Source of the DNA: Verpa conica
Lineage: Eukaryota > Ascomycota > Pezizomycetes > Pezizales > Morchellaceae
Assembly: GCA_033030425.1 (NCBI GenBank)
Contig: JAUFSD010000001.1
Location: 930,001-994,000 of the forward strand
Direction: 5' to 3'
DNA: 64,000 nucleotides
The notes beneath the pieces are model-generated. The model had not been told where the DNA came from. It did no database searches and saw only the letters and a program-made list of their open reading frames with translations. Below are positions 49,349 through 62,384 of this stretch, in pieces; position 1 is the stretch's first letter; each line of letters starts with the position of its first letter. The position numbers and the translations under genes are program-made.

Positions 49349-52045
49349 ATGCCTCCACCCAAGCCGCGTGGTGTGTATCCGCAATCATCTGAAGAGACCC
49401 CACTCCTCCCTGCTGGATCCTCTACCACAAATGATGACGGGGCTGTACCACCCCAGAATACCGACAGCCTTTCCCCTTCCCCTCCCGTTTCTTCCTCACC
49501 ACCTCGAAGGCGTGCTAGCATACTTAGCTTAATTTTTCTATGTATTAGTATGCTTGTCATACTATGTGTCGGATTCTTTGCTCCTGCTGTAGCTTCTCAG
49601 TACACTAAGGAAGCCGTTATTCTTGACGTTTCAAGTCTATCGATTGAGGAGTTTACAACCCGTGGTATGCGAGCTCGTATTCGAGCAAGCGTGATTATAG
49701 ATGCGGGTCGGGTTAAGAATGGTGTAATCCGGAGTTTTGGCAGGGTAGGAACGTGGCTAGCTCAAAAGGTCTCGAGCGAACAATCAACGGTACATGTGTA
49801 TCTCCCTGATTACGATAACGGACTTCTAGGGACAGTAACCGTACCTGCCATGGTTATAAATATACGGAACGGCCAGATGACATTGGTAGACTTTGTCTCT
49901 GAGATTGAGACAGGATCTCTTGACGTTGTTCGGAGGGTGGCCAATGATTATCTAAATGGGAGACTAGGGTTGGTACGGGTCTATGGCGAGGCAAATTTAA
50001 TCTTGAAAGCTGGTCTACTCAAGCTGGGAACCCAGAAAGTATCTGAGGAATTGGCATTTGAAGGTTTTAAATTCGAGCTATGACAATACCCGAGAAATAG
50101 ACTAACATGTGATCTTTTACTACATCAGAAATTCCATCTTTGCCCAATTTCCAAGTCAATCGGTTGAGCTTTGGGGAGGCAGCTCTCCCTAACCAAAAGG
50201 CTATAAACGCCAACATCTCTATTACAATAAAAAACCAGTACCCCTTGAAGTTTGAAATTCCTTCATTACCCTTCACGGTTCTCCTCCCAGGTTGTGAAAC
50301 ACATGACTTGGTATCAATAGCTATTGCCGAGACTTCACATCTTCTCGTCGAGCCCAAGGCAGACATTGATATGGAAATTTCAGCTATTATCCACGATCTT
50401 CCTGATGATTTTGTCAGCGCTTGCCCAAAATCCCACACATCTCCTATTGATAAATTCCTTGGAAGTTATCTCCATGGAAACGACACGACTGTGTTTATTC
50501 GAGGCGCCAGCTCTCCAAAGCGAGACGCACCTAAATGGTTACTCGAATTCCTCCAAAGAATAACCCTTCCGGTACCGTTTCCGGGATACACGTTCGATAA
50601 TGTTGTAAAATCTTTCAGCTTGTCGGGTGTGAAGTTTCGACTTCCAGCTCCAGATGCTAAACCTGGTTCGCCAGAGTCGTCCCCCCGACTAAATGCATCT
50701 GTGACCGCTATTATACAGCTTCCAGAAGAAATAAACTTCCCAATAAATGTCAAGCGTATTCGAGCAATAGCTGATATTTCTTACGAAGGCAAGAAGTTTG
50801 GAACCCTCGATTTATATAAATGGATACCAGCGAACTCCACACATTATAGTAATAACAAATACCTTGAAGTACATGCAGAGGTTGGGAATGCGCCTTTAGA
50901 CGTGACAGATTATGATGTATTTGAGAGTGTGGTTAAAAAACTGGTGTTTGGGAAGGAGCCTCTTCAACTGGGTATTAAAGGCGACACGGATGTCGACATC
51001 AATACCAGCTTGGGGGAATTCGTTGTCAGCAACATACCTACTATAGGAAATATAGCTATTGACAGCTTTCCGGGGTTTGGACTCATGCCATCTCTAAGAG
51101 CACATAAAGTAGTCATTGGAGAAACTACACCCCATTCGGTCAGTCTCCGTATTAGCATAAGCATCAACAATCCTACCCCTTGGGAGGTCATAGTGCCATA
51201 CATGAATATCAATATCACAAATCAGGATATGGTGCTAGGTAATGCTAGTATCTCTAGCTTGCAGGTTTTGCCTGGAGATAATACTTTTACTGTATGGGTA
51301 ATTTGGGATCCTCGTACTCATGGAGGTGACGAGGCGGAAAGAATTGGAGCACAATTCCTAAGTGAATACGTTTCTGGTGAGAATAACCCCTGAAAGTTCT
51401 TACTAATTTCGTAGACTCATTTAATAATTTTTTGGATTATAGGCCGCAATACTACTCTTACTATCCGTCCACATGCAGGAAGTCTACCATCTCTGCCTTC
51501 ATTATCACGCGCTCTTGCCAACTTCCAAGTCACAATCCCGACTCCTAGCCTTGGAAAAATTGGTGACTCTGACGACACGCCACCACGTTTCATAGAATCT
51601 GCAACTGTAAGCGCCCTAAGTAGTGCCCTCAAATTTTAGGTCACTTAATCGATTGTCGTAATAGCAGACACATACTAATACTCTCCTCTTTTAGATACAT
51701 ATCTTATCATCAACTGCCGACTTTATTGTTAGTAACCCACTACGGTATAACCCCATCACAGTTGACAGGATAAACGGGACAGCAAAGTACAACGGGAGTG
51801 ATTTGGGAACAATACTATACGAGTTGCCATTTGATATCCTGGCAGGTAAAAAAGGCAAGACTTTAACACCTAGGCTACCCGTCGATTGGGGCCCAGATAA
51901 TCTAGGGTACGGAATGGTAAAAAAAGCACTGCGTGGCCAATTAAAGGTTCATGCAGAGGCGTTGTGCTTGGTTGGGGTTGGGAATTTCTCGATAGAGCTA
52001 TTCTACAATGGAAGTAAAGCTATAGGTGCACATGTGGGATTTTAG
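49349..52045 (+). CDS. TAG1: Tag1-like vacuolar membrane protein (DUF3712 family)
   Basis: Exons 49349-50063, 50129-51376, 51443-51606 and 51695-52045 splice in frame to about 825 residues. The N-terminus is Pro/Ser-rich and cytosolic-looking. One membrane segment (ILSLIFLCISMLVILCVGFF) follows, then a long lumenal part of repeated beta-rich lipid-transfer-like units (for example GEANLILKAGLLKLGT, ADISYEGKKFGTLDLYKW, FGLMPSLRAHKVVIGETTPH, LRISISINNPTPWEVIVPY). One early membrane anchor plus repeated DUF3712 units is the layout of yeast Tag1, which acts at the vacuole in ending autophagy. The first donor (GTTTTA) is weak, but the junction to IPSLPNFQVN keeps the frame. Confidence 0.82.
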
Positions 52046-53728
52046 GTGAGGCCTATTGAAAAATACTAGAAGCTTTAGGGGAATCGTGTATTATTCATTT
52101 CGTTTCTATTTATCTATAGTTTTTCAGAGAATTCTACTATTTATATTTATGTAGTTATTTTCGATAATGCGGATTGTCAGTAGTTCCCTGTATTTTGGTG
52201 CCGTTAACCGCAACTATTCACAAAGTAAAAGGAGCTCATTTCTATAATTATAGGCCTTTCTTTTAAGTGGTTGTGATCTACCTAGGGCAGAAATCTCAGA
52301 GATTTTCCTAACACGCTCCAGAGTATATCAGGGAAGTATAGATAGATAGGTACCTCAAAGTGAACGAATACAAACAAACAAAAACAATCGCCTTCACAAG
52401 ATCATATTTACCAATACCCTCCATGAATCTTTTTGATTTCAGTAGAAGCTTTCCAACACAGCAGATTGTCAACATTGAATTTCATTAACTCTTAGGCGTG
52501 TAATACTAGACAGAAGCGCAAACTAGACAAAAAAACTAATCCTATAGATAACTGGTGTTTGTTGATTCAGCAATTGCAAAGTGATGTAGGATGTTGTTGC
52601 TGCTGGAGGAGCTGCTACACGGTATTGAAATGTATATATAGAGAAAATCGAGCACTGCCATCAGCATTGTCACCTATCATCAGACTTACCCGTAGTACTT
52701 AGGTCAAAGCTGGTTTCCTAAGATAGGTGCTGTAGAGACACCGCGACAACAAGGGTTAGGGTTGTATATAGATATCTATAGATAGCTGGAGTAGATTAGC
52801 CTAGTCATCAATCATTACCCGTTATACACTGACAGCCACTCTGAGAACATCGACAGCCAGTGCTTGAATATTAGTAATTGTAGCCCACCTCTCTAATGGC
52901 CTAGTCACTTCACCACCTAATTAAGTTGACTAGTGCTAATTAGGAGCGCATGGCCTAAGTACAGGATGCTGGAATCTACGCTTCCATACCCTCACTACCC
53001 CGTTATTTCCATTAGTTTTCTACTAAGAGACATTTGACTAGTAATATTAGATAGATTCTTTTTAGCTTATTTGACTATAGCTATTCTCGTCGTTTTAAAT
53101 ATAGTAAAACGCTTATGATTATATCGCTATAAGGGTTTAGTGTTTAAGTGGACTTGAAGAACTAATTGGGGTTTTCAACAAGCTAGGGAAGGTGGACTTA
53201 AATCCATAAGACCTCTCTCGGCTCTGTACTATGATTTTCCGCCCGCTAATTTAAGCAGTAATACTAGAGTCTTGTGTATTTTTCTCCATCTATTTCATAT
53301 TGAAATTAACACGAGAAATTTTGCTTTGCTGGTTGGAGAGTAAATTATATCAACCCCCCCCCCCCCATCTCGACTAGATTGGAATATTTTATGTAGTAAA
53401 CGTGATACGACTTAAAAATCTGTTAGGTAGATTACAGTTGCTTCTTTCCTCAGAGTTCGCTTCTGTTGGTAGGATATATAACACCCAAACTACATTTAGT
53501 ATTTTACATATACAGCCAATAAAGGATATAATAGAAGCCTTAGCCAGGTGGGAGAGAGCTAGCATCAACAACGTCTCCGGCATCTTTGACATCAAGTTCT
53601 TCTGTGTTTGGGTGTAGAGGCGAACGAGGCAACGCCATGAGACCTATAATTAAACTATTAGTAATTGTAACTATCGGAATTTCTTCCTATATGATATGGA
53701 GGTTGGGGAATCATCAAAGCCAGAAGCG
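52046..53728. other. Long intergenic region with MITE remnants
   Basis: 52600-52770 contains scraps of hairpin family M2 (CATCAGACTTACCCGTAGTA, TAGAGACACCGCGACA). A run of C lies at 53353-53366. No gene is supported; a 71-codon frame at 53402-53617 lacks any recognisable feature. Confidence 0.5.
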
Positions 53729-54686
53729 TTAGTGCGTACCAGTACGGGCAGACTCAAGAATACCGAAAGGAGAAATAAGTTTCATGAACGCATCAAGCCT
53801 CGAAGGTTTTCCAGCACTAGGTTGATTTGATGGTAAGTTGATGGTTCCCACCCTGAGCCAAGGTGGTGTTTGTAACTTACAGTTCAACAATGCAGTTATT
53901 TTCAGAGATATCAGAAATCTTGCCTCCAAATTGGTGAGTCAATTGGGTGATAGCTTGAAGGTGTTGGTGCTTGTGCCTTAATGCCTGAGAAATAGGAAGT
54001 TTTGATGGGTGGTAGTCGCTACCCGCGCTCAGGCTTCCGGCCTTTCCAGTTTCTCCACCTTCCGCTGTAATCTCTCTGTGATGGGCAAGAAGCTCCTCGA
54101 AGTATTCCGGGCCTAAGATGGAAATCTTTGCGAGTAAAAGTTCTCGCTGGACAAGGGGGGCAGACGTGTAGTCAAGCACAGCCCAAACAGGTACGAGATC
54201 CTCTAGTTGCCGCCTAGCTTGCTCGACGACACCATCGAGACCACTAAGGACGATGGTCATGCGAGACAAGTCTGGCACCTCGGTATTACAGACCACTAGT
54301 GAATCAATGTTGAAGCCACGTGCTGCGAGGATTCCCGAGACGCGGGAGAGGACACCGGGTTCGTTCTGGACAAGACAATTGAGGACATGGCGTTTTGGAG
54401 GGGCAGATGAAGGGAGAGGTGTCTCGTAGAGAATTGAGGAGACAGCAGCGGAAGCAGACCAAGCCGGGGTTTCGGTAGTTGGGAGTGGGTTTATACGGCG
54501 GTGAAGAGCCTTGTAGGCTAGAGCGCCAGTTGATGAGCTAGATGAACTGCGAGTTCTCACTGCGAGACAGCGGGGAATGACAGTAACAATATTACTGTTT
54601 AGGCCAACACCAGCGGTAGATTTAGCTGAGATATTTGTGGATAATTTGGTGGCACGGAGGACAGCCACTAAAGAGGAGGAGGCCAT
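53729..54686 (-). CDS. ILV6: Acetolactate synthase regulatory (small) subunit
   Basis: Exons 53881-54686 and 53729-53816 join with GTAAGT..CTAG to 297 residues. I prefer the start MASSSLVAVLRATKL (54686) over an ATG 141 bp upstream, since it opens a typical mitochondrial presequence. ACT domain: KRHVLNCLVQNEPGVLSRVS, GILAARGFNIDSLVV, TIVLSGLD. A middle segment with LLAKISILGPEYFEELLAHH and the C-terminal AFMKLISPFGILESARTG motif complete the family pattern. It activates the catalytic subunit and mediates valine feedback inhibition in isoleucine/valine synthesis in mitochondria. Confidence 0.95.
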
Positions 54687-55528
54687 TTTTGGATGAAGGA
54701 GAGCGAAGCGGGGAGAGCAGAGGGGCGGCTGCCTTTGTTGAAGAGGCATGCCAAGATGGAGGGGGGAAAATGTATGCATAGCATGTGGACATACATATTC
54801 TCTCCAGGGCACAGTTGAGTCACACAAGAGATGTCAAGCCCCCCCCTGTGGCTAGATAGTCATGCATGACACTGTGTTGGAGCAGATACATGTACCTACA
54901 TGTATGCCTACTGGTATACCGAGATGAATTTCTGTGAGTGGGATTGTTGTTATGCCCACAGGACCTGTTATTGGTTATCGTTATCTACATGTAGTGCCTG
55001 ATTAATCTGATTAGATGTTAACCTGATTTGTGGCAGGTTTTACTAAGGGCCATTACAGTGACAGAAAAACCGTAGAATCTATGGACAATTATAATTATGG
55101 ACAGGATTAGGTCTAAATCTTCGGGCTAATCTGATGCTGTAACCAAGAAACAGATAAAATATATCCAGCGATCACAGCTCTAGATCTGGCTTAGTTATAG
55201 TTGTCATCTTCCCTACTTCGGTGCCGGTCAATGTCATGGGGGCTTGCCAATGGCCGAATTTCTGTCTTCCATCCTTTGACATTTCACGTTCTCCCCTCCG
55301 CAACCACAACGCTCCGCTTCTTGATCGACGTGCTTCAACCTCTCCCTCCTCCTCTCCTTCTCCCAAGACTACTTCACGAACCCTATCCGTATCCTCTTGG
55401 CTGTTCGACAATCACCTCCACGTCCGTCGCTAATCTTGATCCCTTTCACTCCTGTACACAAACTTTTCCCTTCCTCGGCCGCGAACCGCGTTTTCTACCC
55501 AATCTAAAATCTTAATTCCACCCCTCAA
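54687..55528. promoter_or_regulatory. Divergent intergenic region with TACATGTA palindromes
   Basis: ATACATGTAC, CTACATGTATG and CTACATGTAGTG occur at about 54887, 54897 and 54984. No gene is evident; frames at 55172-55515 look like 5' untranslated sequence of the KH-protein gene. Confidence 0.4.
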
Positions 55529-57754
55529 ATGACAGATGACTCCCCCGACCGCAGGAAGAGAAGCAAGTGGGATGAGACTCAGAGGTCCAGCTCTAGCAGG
55601 GACAGAGTTAGCCACCACGGAGACCACCGGCCAGACGAGAGGGAAAAGTCAGTAAGTAGTCGTGGTGGGTCTCGCTGGGACGACAGGCGCTCCCGTTCTC
55701 CAGCCTCAAACCCTTACGCCTCCCGCCGAGAGGATCGTAGAGATGAGCGTCGGAGAAGTCGTAGTCCACTTTCTACCCGTGATACTGGGAGCTCTAGTAT
55801 TCAGTCTCCTACGAAACCTGACCCTGCCGCCGCTGCTGGTATGCTTTCTTAGATTACCAATTCCTATTTGGATTTAAACCTATACTAATGTGTATATAGC
55901 TGCTGCTGCTGCTCGTATCAATGCTTCGATTCAGGCCAAGCGAGGCATCCAGCACGTTGATGTACCCCCGATTAGATCAGTAAGAATATACTACATCTTC
56001 TTTTGCTCACGTTATAATCTGGTTCTGACTACACTCCTTAGCAGCAAAATACCGGGAAATCTTCTAGCCCTCCTAGCACAACAACTTTCAACAGTGATAT
56101 GTATATCGCTGATGGGGATTACATTAAAGATATTGAGGTTAATGATTTGCGCAACCGCTATACGCTGACAAAGGGTGCTACTCAGAAAATGGTAAACACT
56201 GATCCTGTCCCCAGATTATCTATTGACTTTATTGACTATCTTCCCCTACTTATCTATCCTCATCCTTTTTTCTCAGTATTTTAAACAACAAAGGAAGAGG
56301 TGGTGGTGGTGAAGTCTTGCTTATGTAAAGCCCAACTTGTTAGAGGAACCACGCGAAGCTGAAACAAAAGCTTTGCAAAGCAGTTGTGTAAACCCTTTGG
56401 TGTCTTGCCGCTGACTATCATCCGTGCCTGTTTAGATTAAAGAAGAAACTGGCGCGGGTACGCCTCACTATTCCATCCCTCAATATTTACAATTTTTTTA
56501 GACTTGTTTTGCTCATATATTTGGATATTTAAGATGTCACCACCCGCGGCGCATATTATCCGGATAAAACTATGGCTACGCCGCAGGTATATCTATCTCA
56601 TAAAATTTAATCCCTAGAGATTATACTAATTGTAATTGTAATAGAACCCACCATTATATCTTCACATTACTAGCACAACAAAAGAGGGGTTGGAAAAGGC
56701 AGTCGTCAAGATTGAGGAATTGATGAAGCAAGATCTCCCTAACCTTGTTGATGAGCGCCGATTTAAGAGAAGGGAACCACCAGAACCTGTTGAACGTGAT
56801 GAGTATGGGAGGGTTAGTTTTGGGAATTCTTCCGCTTTTTGAGAGTTCTATTGACATAAAGAAAGCGCAAATGGCCCGAGGAAAGAATTCCTGTCGACTT
56901 AGAACCCATCCCTGGATTTAACTTGCGTGCAGCCGTTGTTGGTCATGGTGGGCAGTATGTCAAACACATCCAACAAGAAACACGCTGTCGTGTGCAGATC
57001 AAGGGCCGTGGATCTGGGTTCATGGAGCATGGTCTAGGCCATGAGAGCGATGAGCCGCTCTATCTCCACGTAACGTAAGGAATCAAACCCAAAAAATAAA
57101 TTGCGCCCTGGAAATCTTGCTAATTTTATCTAGCGGCCCAGACCCTCGCGAGGTCCAGAACGCAAAAGGACTTTGCGAAGACCTTTTAACAGCTGTAAAA
57201 CAACAGTACGAAGAGCATAAAAACCAGCCACAGCCAGCTCGTTTCCCTGGGTATGGGGGGAATAATGCACATGTCTATGTACCATCTATGCCGAACAGTC
57301 AAGGCCAGGGCCAGAACCAGAGCCAAGGTCATGGGCATGGGCATGGGCATAACCATGGACATGGGCAATCAGCATCCCCTCCTCCAGTACAGCCGTCTAC
57401 ACAGTCACCAACTATAGGGGTGCCAGGAGCTACAACAGTAGCATCAGGTGGGGCCAATCCGTATGCTGCTTACTATGGAGGAACCGACCCTTATGCAGCA
57501 TATGGAGGATACCAGGCATACATGCAATACTGTAATTATTGGCTGTCTTGCTGTTATGTATAATCACTAATCAAATTGGGATTCTAGATCAAGCCTATTA
57601 TGGTCAACAGCAGCAAGCCCCCGGAGCGTCTCCATATCAGACTATGGCCTCTGCAAGCTCGCCACCCCCGCCACCACCGTCTAGCAATCCACCACCACCT
57701 CCTCCGCCTCCGCCCCCACCCTCTTACAACGCTGTAAGGCCTCCTGGTATCTGA
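55529..57754 (+). CDS. KH-domain RNA-binding protein (KHDC4/BLOM7-like)
   Basis: Nine exons: 55529-55838, 55900-55979, 56045-56191, 56436-56457, 56534-56586, 56645-56812, 56866-57074, 57134-57531 and 57588-57754. The N-terminus is Arg/Ser-rich (RRSRSPLSTRD). A first KH-like unit contains DLRNRYTLTKGATQKM..IKEETGADVTTRG. A second, with EPIPGFNLRAAVVGHGGQYV and HIQQETRCRVQIKGRGSGF, carries the GxxG-type loop. A tail rich in Gly/His, then Pro, follows (SNPPPPPPPPPPPSYNAV). Two KH units, one with a noncanonical loop, and this tail match the splicing-associated KHDC4 family. Exon 4 is only 22 nt. The intron before it (244 nt) is four times the usual size. Confidence 0.88.
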
Positions 57755-59085
57755 ATTCCGAGAGGTAAAGCGATATCCTAACCTTTTATATGGGGTTCAC
57801 TCTCAGACTCCCCCCCTCCCCCAATTGTAACTTCAATATACTTGGTTTTCCTGTTATTTCCATCTTAACTTTATCTCCTGTATTCTTGGTGGAGAAAAAA
57901 ATTGCGAGAGCGAGTTACTGTATTGATTATAGCGCTTTTTTGTTTTTCATCAATCCAGCTTTTGGTACGAGGAGAAAATGTTAAATCCATTACGGCTAGT
58001 TGACATCAAAACCGAAAACCACAAGAACAAAATTCTTTAGTGTCCACCCCAATTTATTCCTCCATACCATAGTGTAAGCAAACCTCCGTGGTTATAGCGG
58101 ACTACGGAGAGGAAGATGGATTTTGGTTTATCAAGGCATGTTCAATCGCTTTGGTCCGCGGTACAGCTTCCATACTAGCCGTGATTACTTCAGATCTTTG
58201 GCGTAATTTGTTGGACGCTAGCAGAAGTGCCTCTAGCGTCTTTGTGAACAAGAAAGACATTATGTTACTATACTTTGCTCCCACACGGAAAGACAAAAAA
58301 AACCTTTGTGTTTGAACTTGCAAGGTGTTCTGTACTGGCCGTGGTTGTTGCAGCTTTGATGACCCTCTTTTTTTTAAAGCGAGTGGCCTATGTCAGTCCA
58401 GGGAGCACACAAAGCAGAGGGTAGAAATCCTTACATCATCACTTAGCTGAATCTTTACTTGAGACATAGAACCTTTCTTCAAGGGTGTTTCTTTTTTCTT
58501 TTTTCCTTTTCCGGCTTGCTATTGCGGGGTTGTATGAGCGGTGGAATACATGTAGTTATTGCGTGTAGTATTTGACTAAACTCTAGCAGGGTAACATTCA
58601 AATATCTTGTACTTTAAAACGCGTAGAGCTTCCCAAGGAGTCTTTTGGAGCAAACGATATTTTGGAGATACATAAAAATGTGCATTTGTTTAGTGATATT
58701 ATAATACAGCACATCCCATAGACCTTCGGGAAAAGCACAATAGCTGAATTCAACGCCCAAAATACATCAACAAATATAGGAGACAGCTATGACCGTGTTC
58801 TTCACTTCCAGCGCCATAAGAAGAAAAAAAATACCAAGCAGAAAATAATGGTCAAGTTCTTGTGAATCTCTCCCACACATAATACTCGCACAGTAGTAAA
58901 ATAAGGAGTCCATGTATATTGACCGCCGTGTGGATGGCCTCGTATCCCTGTGCCGCGCTGCTTCTCTCTCAGATACTCATCAAGCATAAGCTAAAATTTT
59001 ACCCCTTAATCTTACTAGCGAGAAGTAGTGGTAGATAATTACGGAGCCGGGTTCTCCTGAATAGAGTATTAGCGACACTATACTT
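57755..59085. other. Intergenic region
   Basis: No gene, tRNA or clear terminal repeat recognised. The 58088-58315 frame lacks any identifiable feature. Confidence 0.5.
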
Positions 59086-59796
59086 TTAAATATCTATACT
59101 CGGCCAAGACTTGTGTATGTTTACCCTGACAATATACTTGATTTTCTTCTCATAAGCTGGCCTATCTTTCCTAAAGAGATTATAGGCGTCTGCCTGAGCT
59201 GGAGAATCAGGATTCGGATCATCGAGAAGATCTTGGATACCAAGAAGGATCTGCTTAATAGTGATAGCAGGCTTCCAGCCTTCTTCCTCGTTGAGTATGC
59301 TAAGGCAGACGGTACCCGAGGGGTATACATTAGGATGGAATAGTGGGGGGACAAATTTGCCTGTAAAGAAACGGCACAAGTAAGCAAAAGGTGATACAAG
59401 CTCACCAAACAGTTGGAGTGAGTACGTACACTTCGGTGGTTTGGTAGGATATTCTGTTTATATTCAGAGTGTCAGTATGAGTTCCTCTCATATATTCACT
59501 CTTAATGAAGGAAAGCCTATGTACCTTCCGGAAATATCATATCGAGCTTGAAAAGCCCCCCTTCCCATATTGTCTTCTCCTTGCCTGGAACACCACAACT
59601 CCACTTCATAAGATCAAGGCCACCATTAGGACTTTTTGCAGGTTTGGCGAAGAACCCAAACGGGTGGTCCTTACGCCATTGCTTCCTACAGTAACAGCGA
59701 TAGGCGTTAATATGACTGAAAGGGTGAAGCTTAGTGAAGTGACATTATAGAAGGGGTATACCGTTCTTCCTGTAATCTATTGACACAGAGCGACAT
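59086..59796 (-). CDS. UBC9: SUMO-conjugating enzyme Ubc9
   Basis: Four exons (59762-59796, 59525-59685, 59430-59453, 59086-59360) splice in frame to 164 residues. The sequence follows Ubc9 closely: [57 protein letters not shown], then [20 protein letters not shown] with the active-site Cys, [20 protein letters not shown] and [16 protein letters not shown]. It transfers SUMO to lysines in the nucleus. The last 20 residues ([17 protein letters not shown]) differ in length from relatives, so an unrecognised final intron is possible. Confidence 0.95.
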
Positions 59797-60470
59797 GACG
59801 GGAGTGTTGGAGGTTAAGCGGGAAAATAATATACTACTAGAGGAAAATGAGAGTTTACTGCGAAACCTTGTACGTTAACGTGAATGTTTGTAGTAGTAGT
59901 AGCGGTAGGAAGAAAGCAGTAGCTGTTGCTGTTGTTGTTGTCAGAGAGACTGTAGTCCTCACTCTTACTCTCGATCTCAAGCGCGAGATCTAACTAAGTT
60001 TCCACCTCTGCCGAACACAAAAGGTCAACAGTCAAAAACATATATCCCCCCCTAGAAGTACCCAAAAGAATTTCTGAAATTTCTTAAGCCTCCCTCAAAT
60101 ACTACCGGAGGATTCTATACATATAACACTACCGATGGTATCAGTGCTTGGGCAAGCGATCATTCACACATACATGTACATGTACGTATATATACGGTGA
60201 TGTAGCCGGCACATATACTTAAGAATATATATTCTAGAGCGAGCTCACTTCCTCAGCCATGTTTACATCTAGTAGATACAATCCTCTACACACCAGTGGT
60301 GCGATTCCTAAGGTGATATCTTGTGCAATGATGAGAACTCTAGCTTCGCTTAGTAACCGGAAATTTGCATACATGTATGTACGAACCTTGATTCGAAGCC
60401 CCACTGCATCATTGCTCTTCATCCGTGTCTTTCTCCTGTTTCTCCGAACATTTGCACAATAAAAATCGCC
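59797..60470. promoter_or_regulatory. Divergent promoter region (UBC9 / PEX19)
   Basis: 674 bp between outward-reading genes. It contains GTAGTAGTAG/TTGTTGTTG microsatellite patches near 59890-59940 and ATACATGTACATGTACGTATA at about 60170. No recognised gene. Confidence 0.4.
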
Positions 60471-61588
60471 ATGGAGCCTCAAAAATCTGAAGCCTCCCTA
60501 GAGAAGTCGGGACGGGGTCTAGAAAAGAAACCTGAAATTTCTCCTCCAAACCCCACAGTTGAGGAAGATTCAGATGACGATGATGAACTAGATGGTAATA
60601 CCCCCCGGTAGGAGAAAATTAGGTTTATCGCTCAACTTATTTCCTATATGCTGGCTAGACTTCCTCGACGATTTCGAAACTCCCTCTAACTCGAAGGTCG
60701 ACCCGAAATCGGCGGAAACTGCGGGACAAAATGCACCCAAAAGTAATAATGGACAACCATCCCTTGACGATGACTTCGCTCGTCAACTACAGCTTGGAAT
60801 GCAAGATCTTCTAGGCGAAATACAGGATTCAGTACGTAACTTTTATAGGTTTCCTGAAAATCAGATACTATAAGTATCTAGTTCTCAAGGTTAACTTGAT
60901 GCCTTCTCAGAAAGAGCTTCAAGATCAATTTGAGCACCTAGTAAAGGAGCTTAGCGACGCTGCTACAGGGGGAAAGACTACGCCATCTTCTTCACCTGCT
61001 GCTCCGAAACCTATTACAGCCCCAGCAAACTTTCAGGATCGCATAAAACAGACAATGGAGAGGATGAAGTCTTCAGAAGCTGAAGTTGATGCTGCAGTTG
61101 CTGATTCTGAGGGAGATTTTCTTGCCGAGATGCTAAAACAGATGCAAGGGGCCGGAGGAGATGGGGAAAGCGATGAGGACTTCTCAAAGATGCTCTTAAC
61201 AATGATGGAGCAGTTGACTAGTAAAGAGATCCTCTACGAGCCTATGCGAGAGTTAGCCGATAAATACCCGGAGTGGCTCAGGAAGAATGAGGGAGAGAAG
61301 CCCAGTACGGATATCGAGCGGTACAGAGATCAGTACTTGGTAGTTAAAGAGATTGTTGCCAAGTTTGAGGAACCAGCGTACCGTGATGAGAATGATAAAG
61401 ATAGAGATTATATCATCGATCGGATGCAGAAGGTTCGTTCTTTCTTCATTTTATTTTGTGTGTAGTTGTCGCCTAATCAATTACTATAGATGCAAGCTGC
61501 TGGAGCACCACCAACAGAGCTGATGGGGGAAATGGGTCAAGGCCTTGACCTTCCACCTGATATGGATTCAAATTGTATAATTTCATGA
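60471..61588 (+). CDS. PEX19: Peroxin 19, peroxisomal membrane-protein receptor
   Basis: Exons 60471-60594, 60659-60831, 60911-61432 and 61490-61588 give 305 residues. Acidic N-terminus (EEDSDDDDELDDFLDDF) as in the Pex3-binding region, then DDDFARQLQLGMQDLLGE, the helical core LLTMMEQLTSKEILYEPMRE and LADKYPEWLRKN, and QAAGAPPTELMGEMGQGLDL near the end. The protein ends in CIIS, a CaaX farnesylation box, as in other Pex19 proteins. Pex19 binds newly made peroxisomal membrane proteins in the cytosol and docks at Pex3. Confidence 0.96.
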
Positions 61589-62117
61589 ATGAGATAATTT
61601 TAGACACAGCCAGCAAATAAAGGTGGTTTGTAAAACAAAGTGTGTGATGTGCAGTCTTAAATGTGTTACACTGTTTGAGTCGATAGCAGGTCCCATAATC
61701 AACGAATCACTAACCAAAAGATGTGTGGTTTGTTATAAGGTCAATGAAGCTCTATATCACTTTATTAGGTCTAGATATAGACAGCCATGGTGAAATAAGA
61801 CTTCACTTTTAACTATTAAAGAAGTGCGATTCAGAGTGCTCCTACTAGTATCTAGTGGGAATTATATCTTAGTAAAGATCATATATAGGCACTCACTGAG
61901 TATAGTTGATTTTGGAGCTGTGACGGTGCCCTTAAAAAACTATTAACCACCGCTACGTAATTTTTATATACCTGAGAATGCTGTACCTTATGAAGCAGGT
62001 GGGTAAGGTTATGGGTGTTTCCCCCTTCTAGGAGCCTAAATCACTCGGGCTCTAGCCAAAGGTACGGCCTAGTTTTCCAATCATTTAGCTTAGAAATTTA
62101 TAATTGTGTCTGCTATA
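61589..62117. other. Intergenic region
   Basis: PEX19 3' flank; no gene or repeat recognised. Confidence 0.5.
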
Positions 62118-62384
62118 CTCAGGCGTTTATTAAATACTCGTAGGGAGGTTGCAACCTTAGGCGACACTCAAAATTATGTGTGTGGGAGGTAGTAGCAACA
62201 AAACAACATGATAAGACAACAAACACAATCACAATAACAATATAGATTTATCACAGTAGTTCTGGGTACTATAGATAACTTATTCCTGGCTTTGTGTATG
62301 ATTTTGGGGTTTTTCTGTGAAAGGGTTTTGGTGAGTTTTAGTACTATATCTCTCCCCACTACGAGTATTTAATAAACGCCTGGG
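62118..62384. mobile_element. MITE, family M3
   Basis: 26-bp inverted repeats (62118-62143, starting CTCAGGCGTTTATTAAATAC; right end 62359-62384) with one mismatch, flanked by TA at 62116-62117 and 62385-62386. 267-bp interior without coding capacity. The TA duplication fits a Tc1/mariner-type relative. Confidence 0.85.

Noticed and set aside
53353..53366. Run of C as a possible structured or regulatory element
   Set aside because: A simple homopolymer with no flanking symmetry; it may even be partly a sequencing artefact.
53877..54827. ILV6 starting at the upstream ATG (54827)
   Set aside because: The extra 47 residues are Cys/Pro/His-rich without a presequence pattern, while MASSSLVAVL opens a normal mitochondrial targeting signal.
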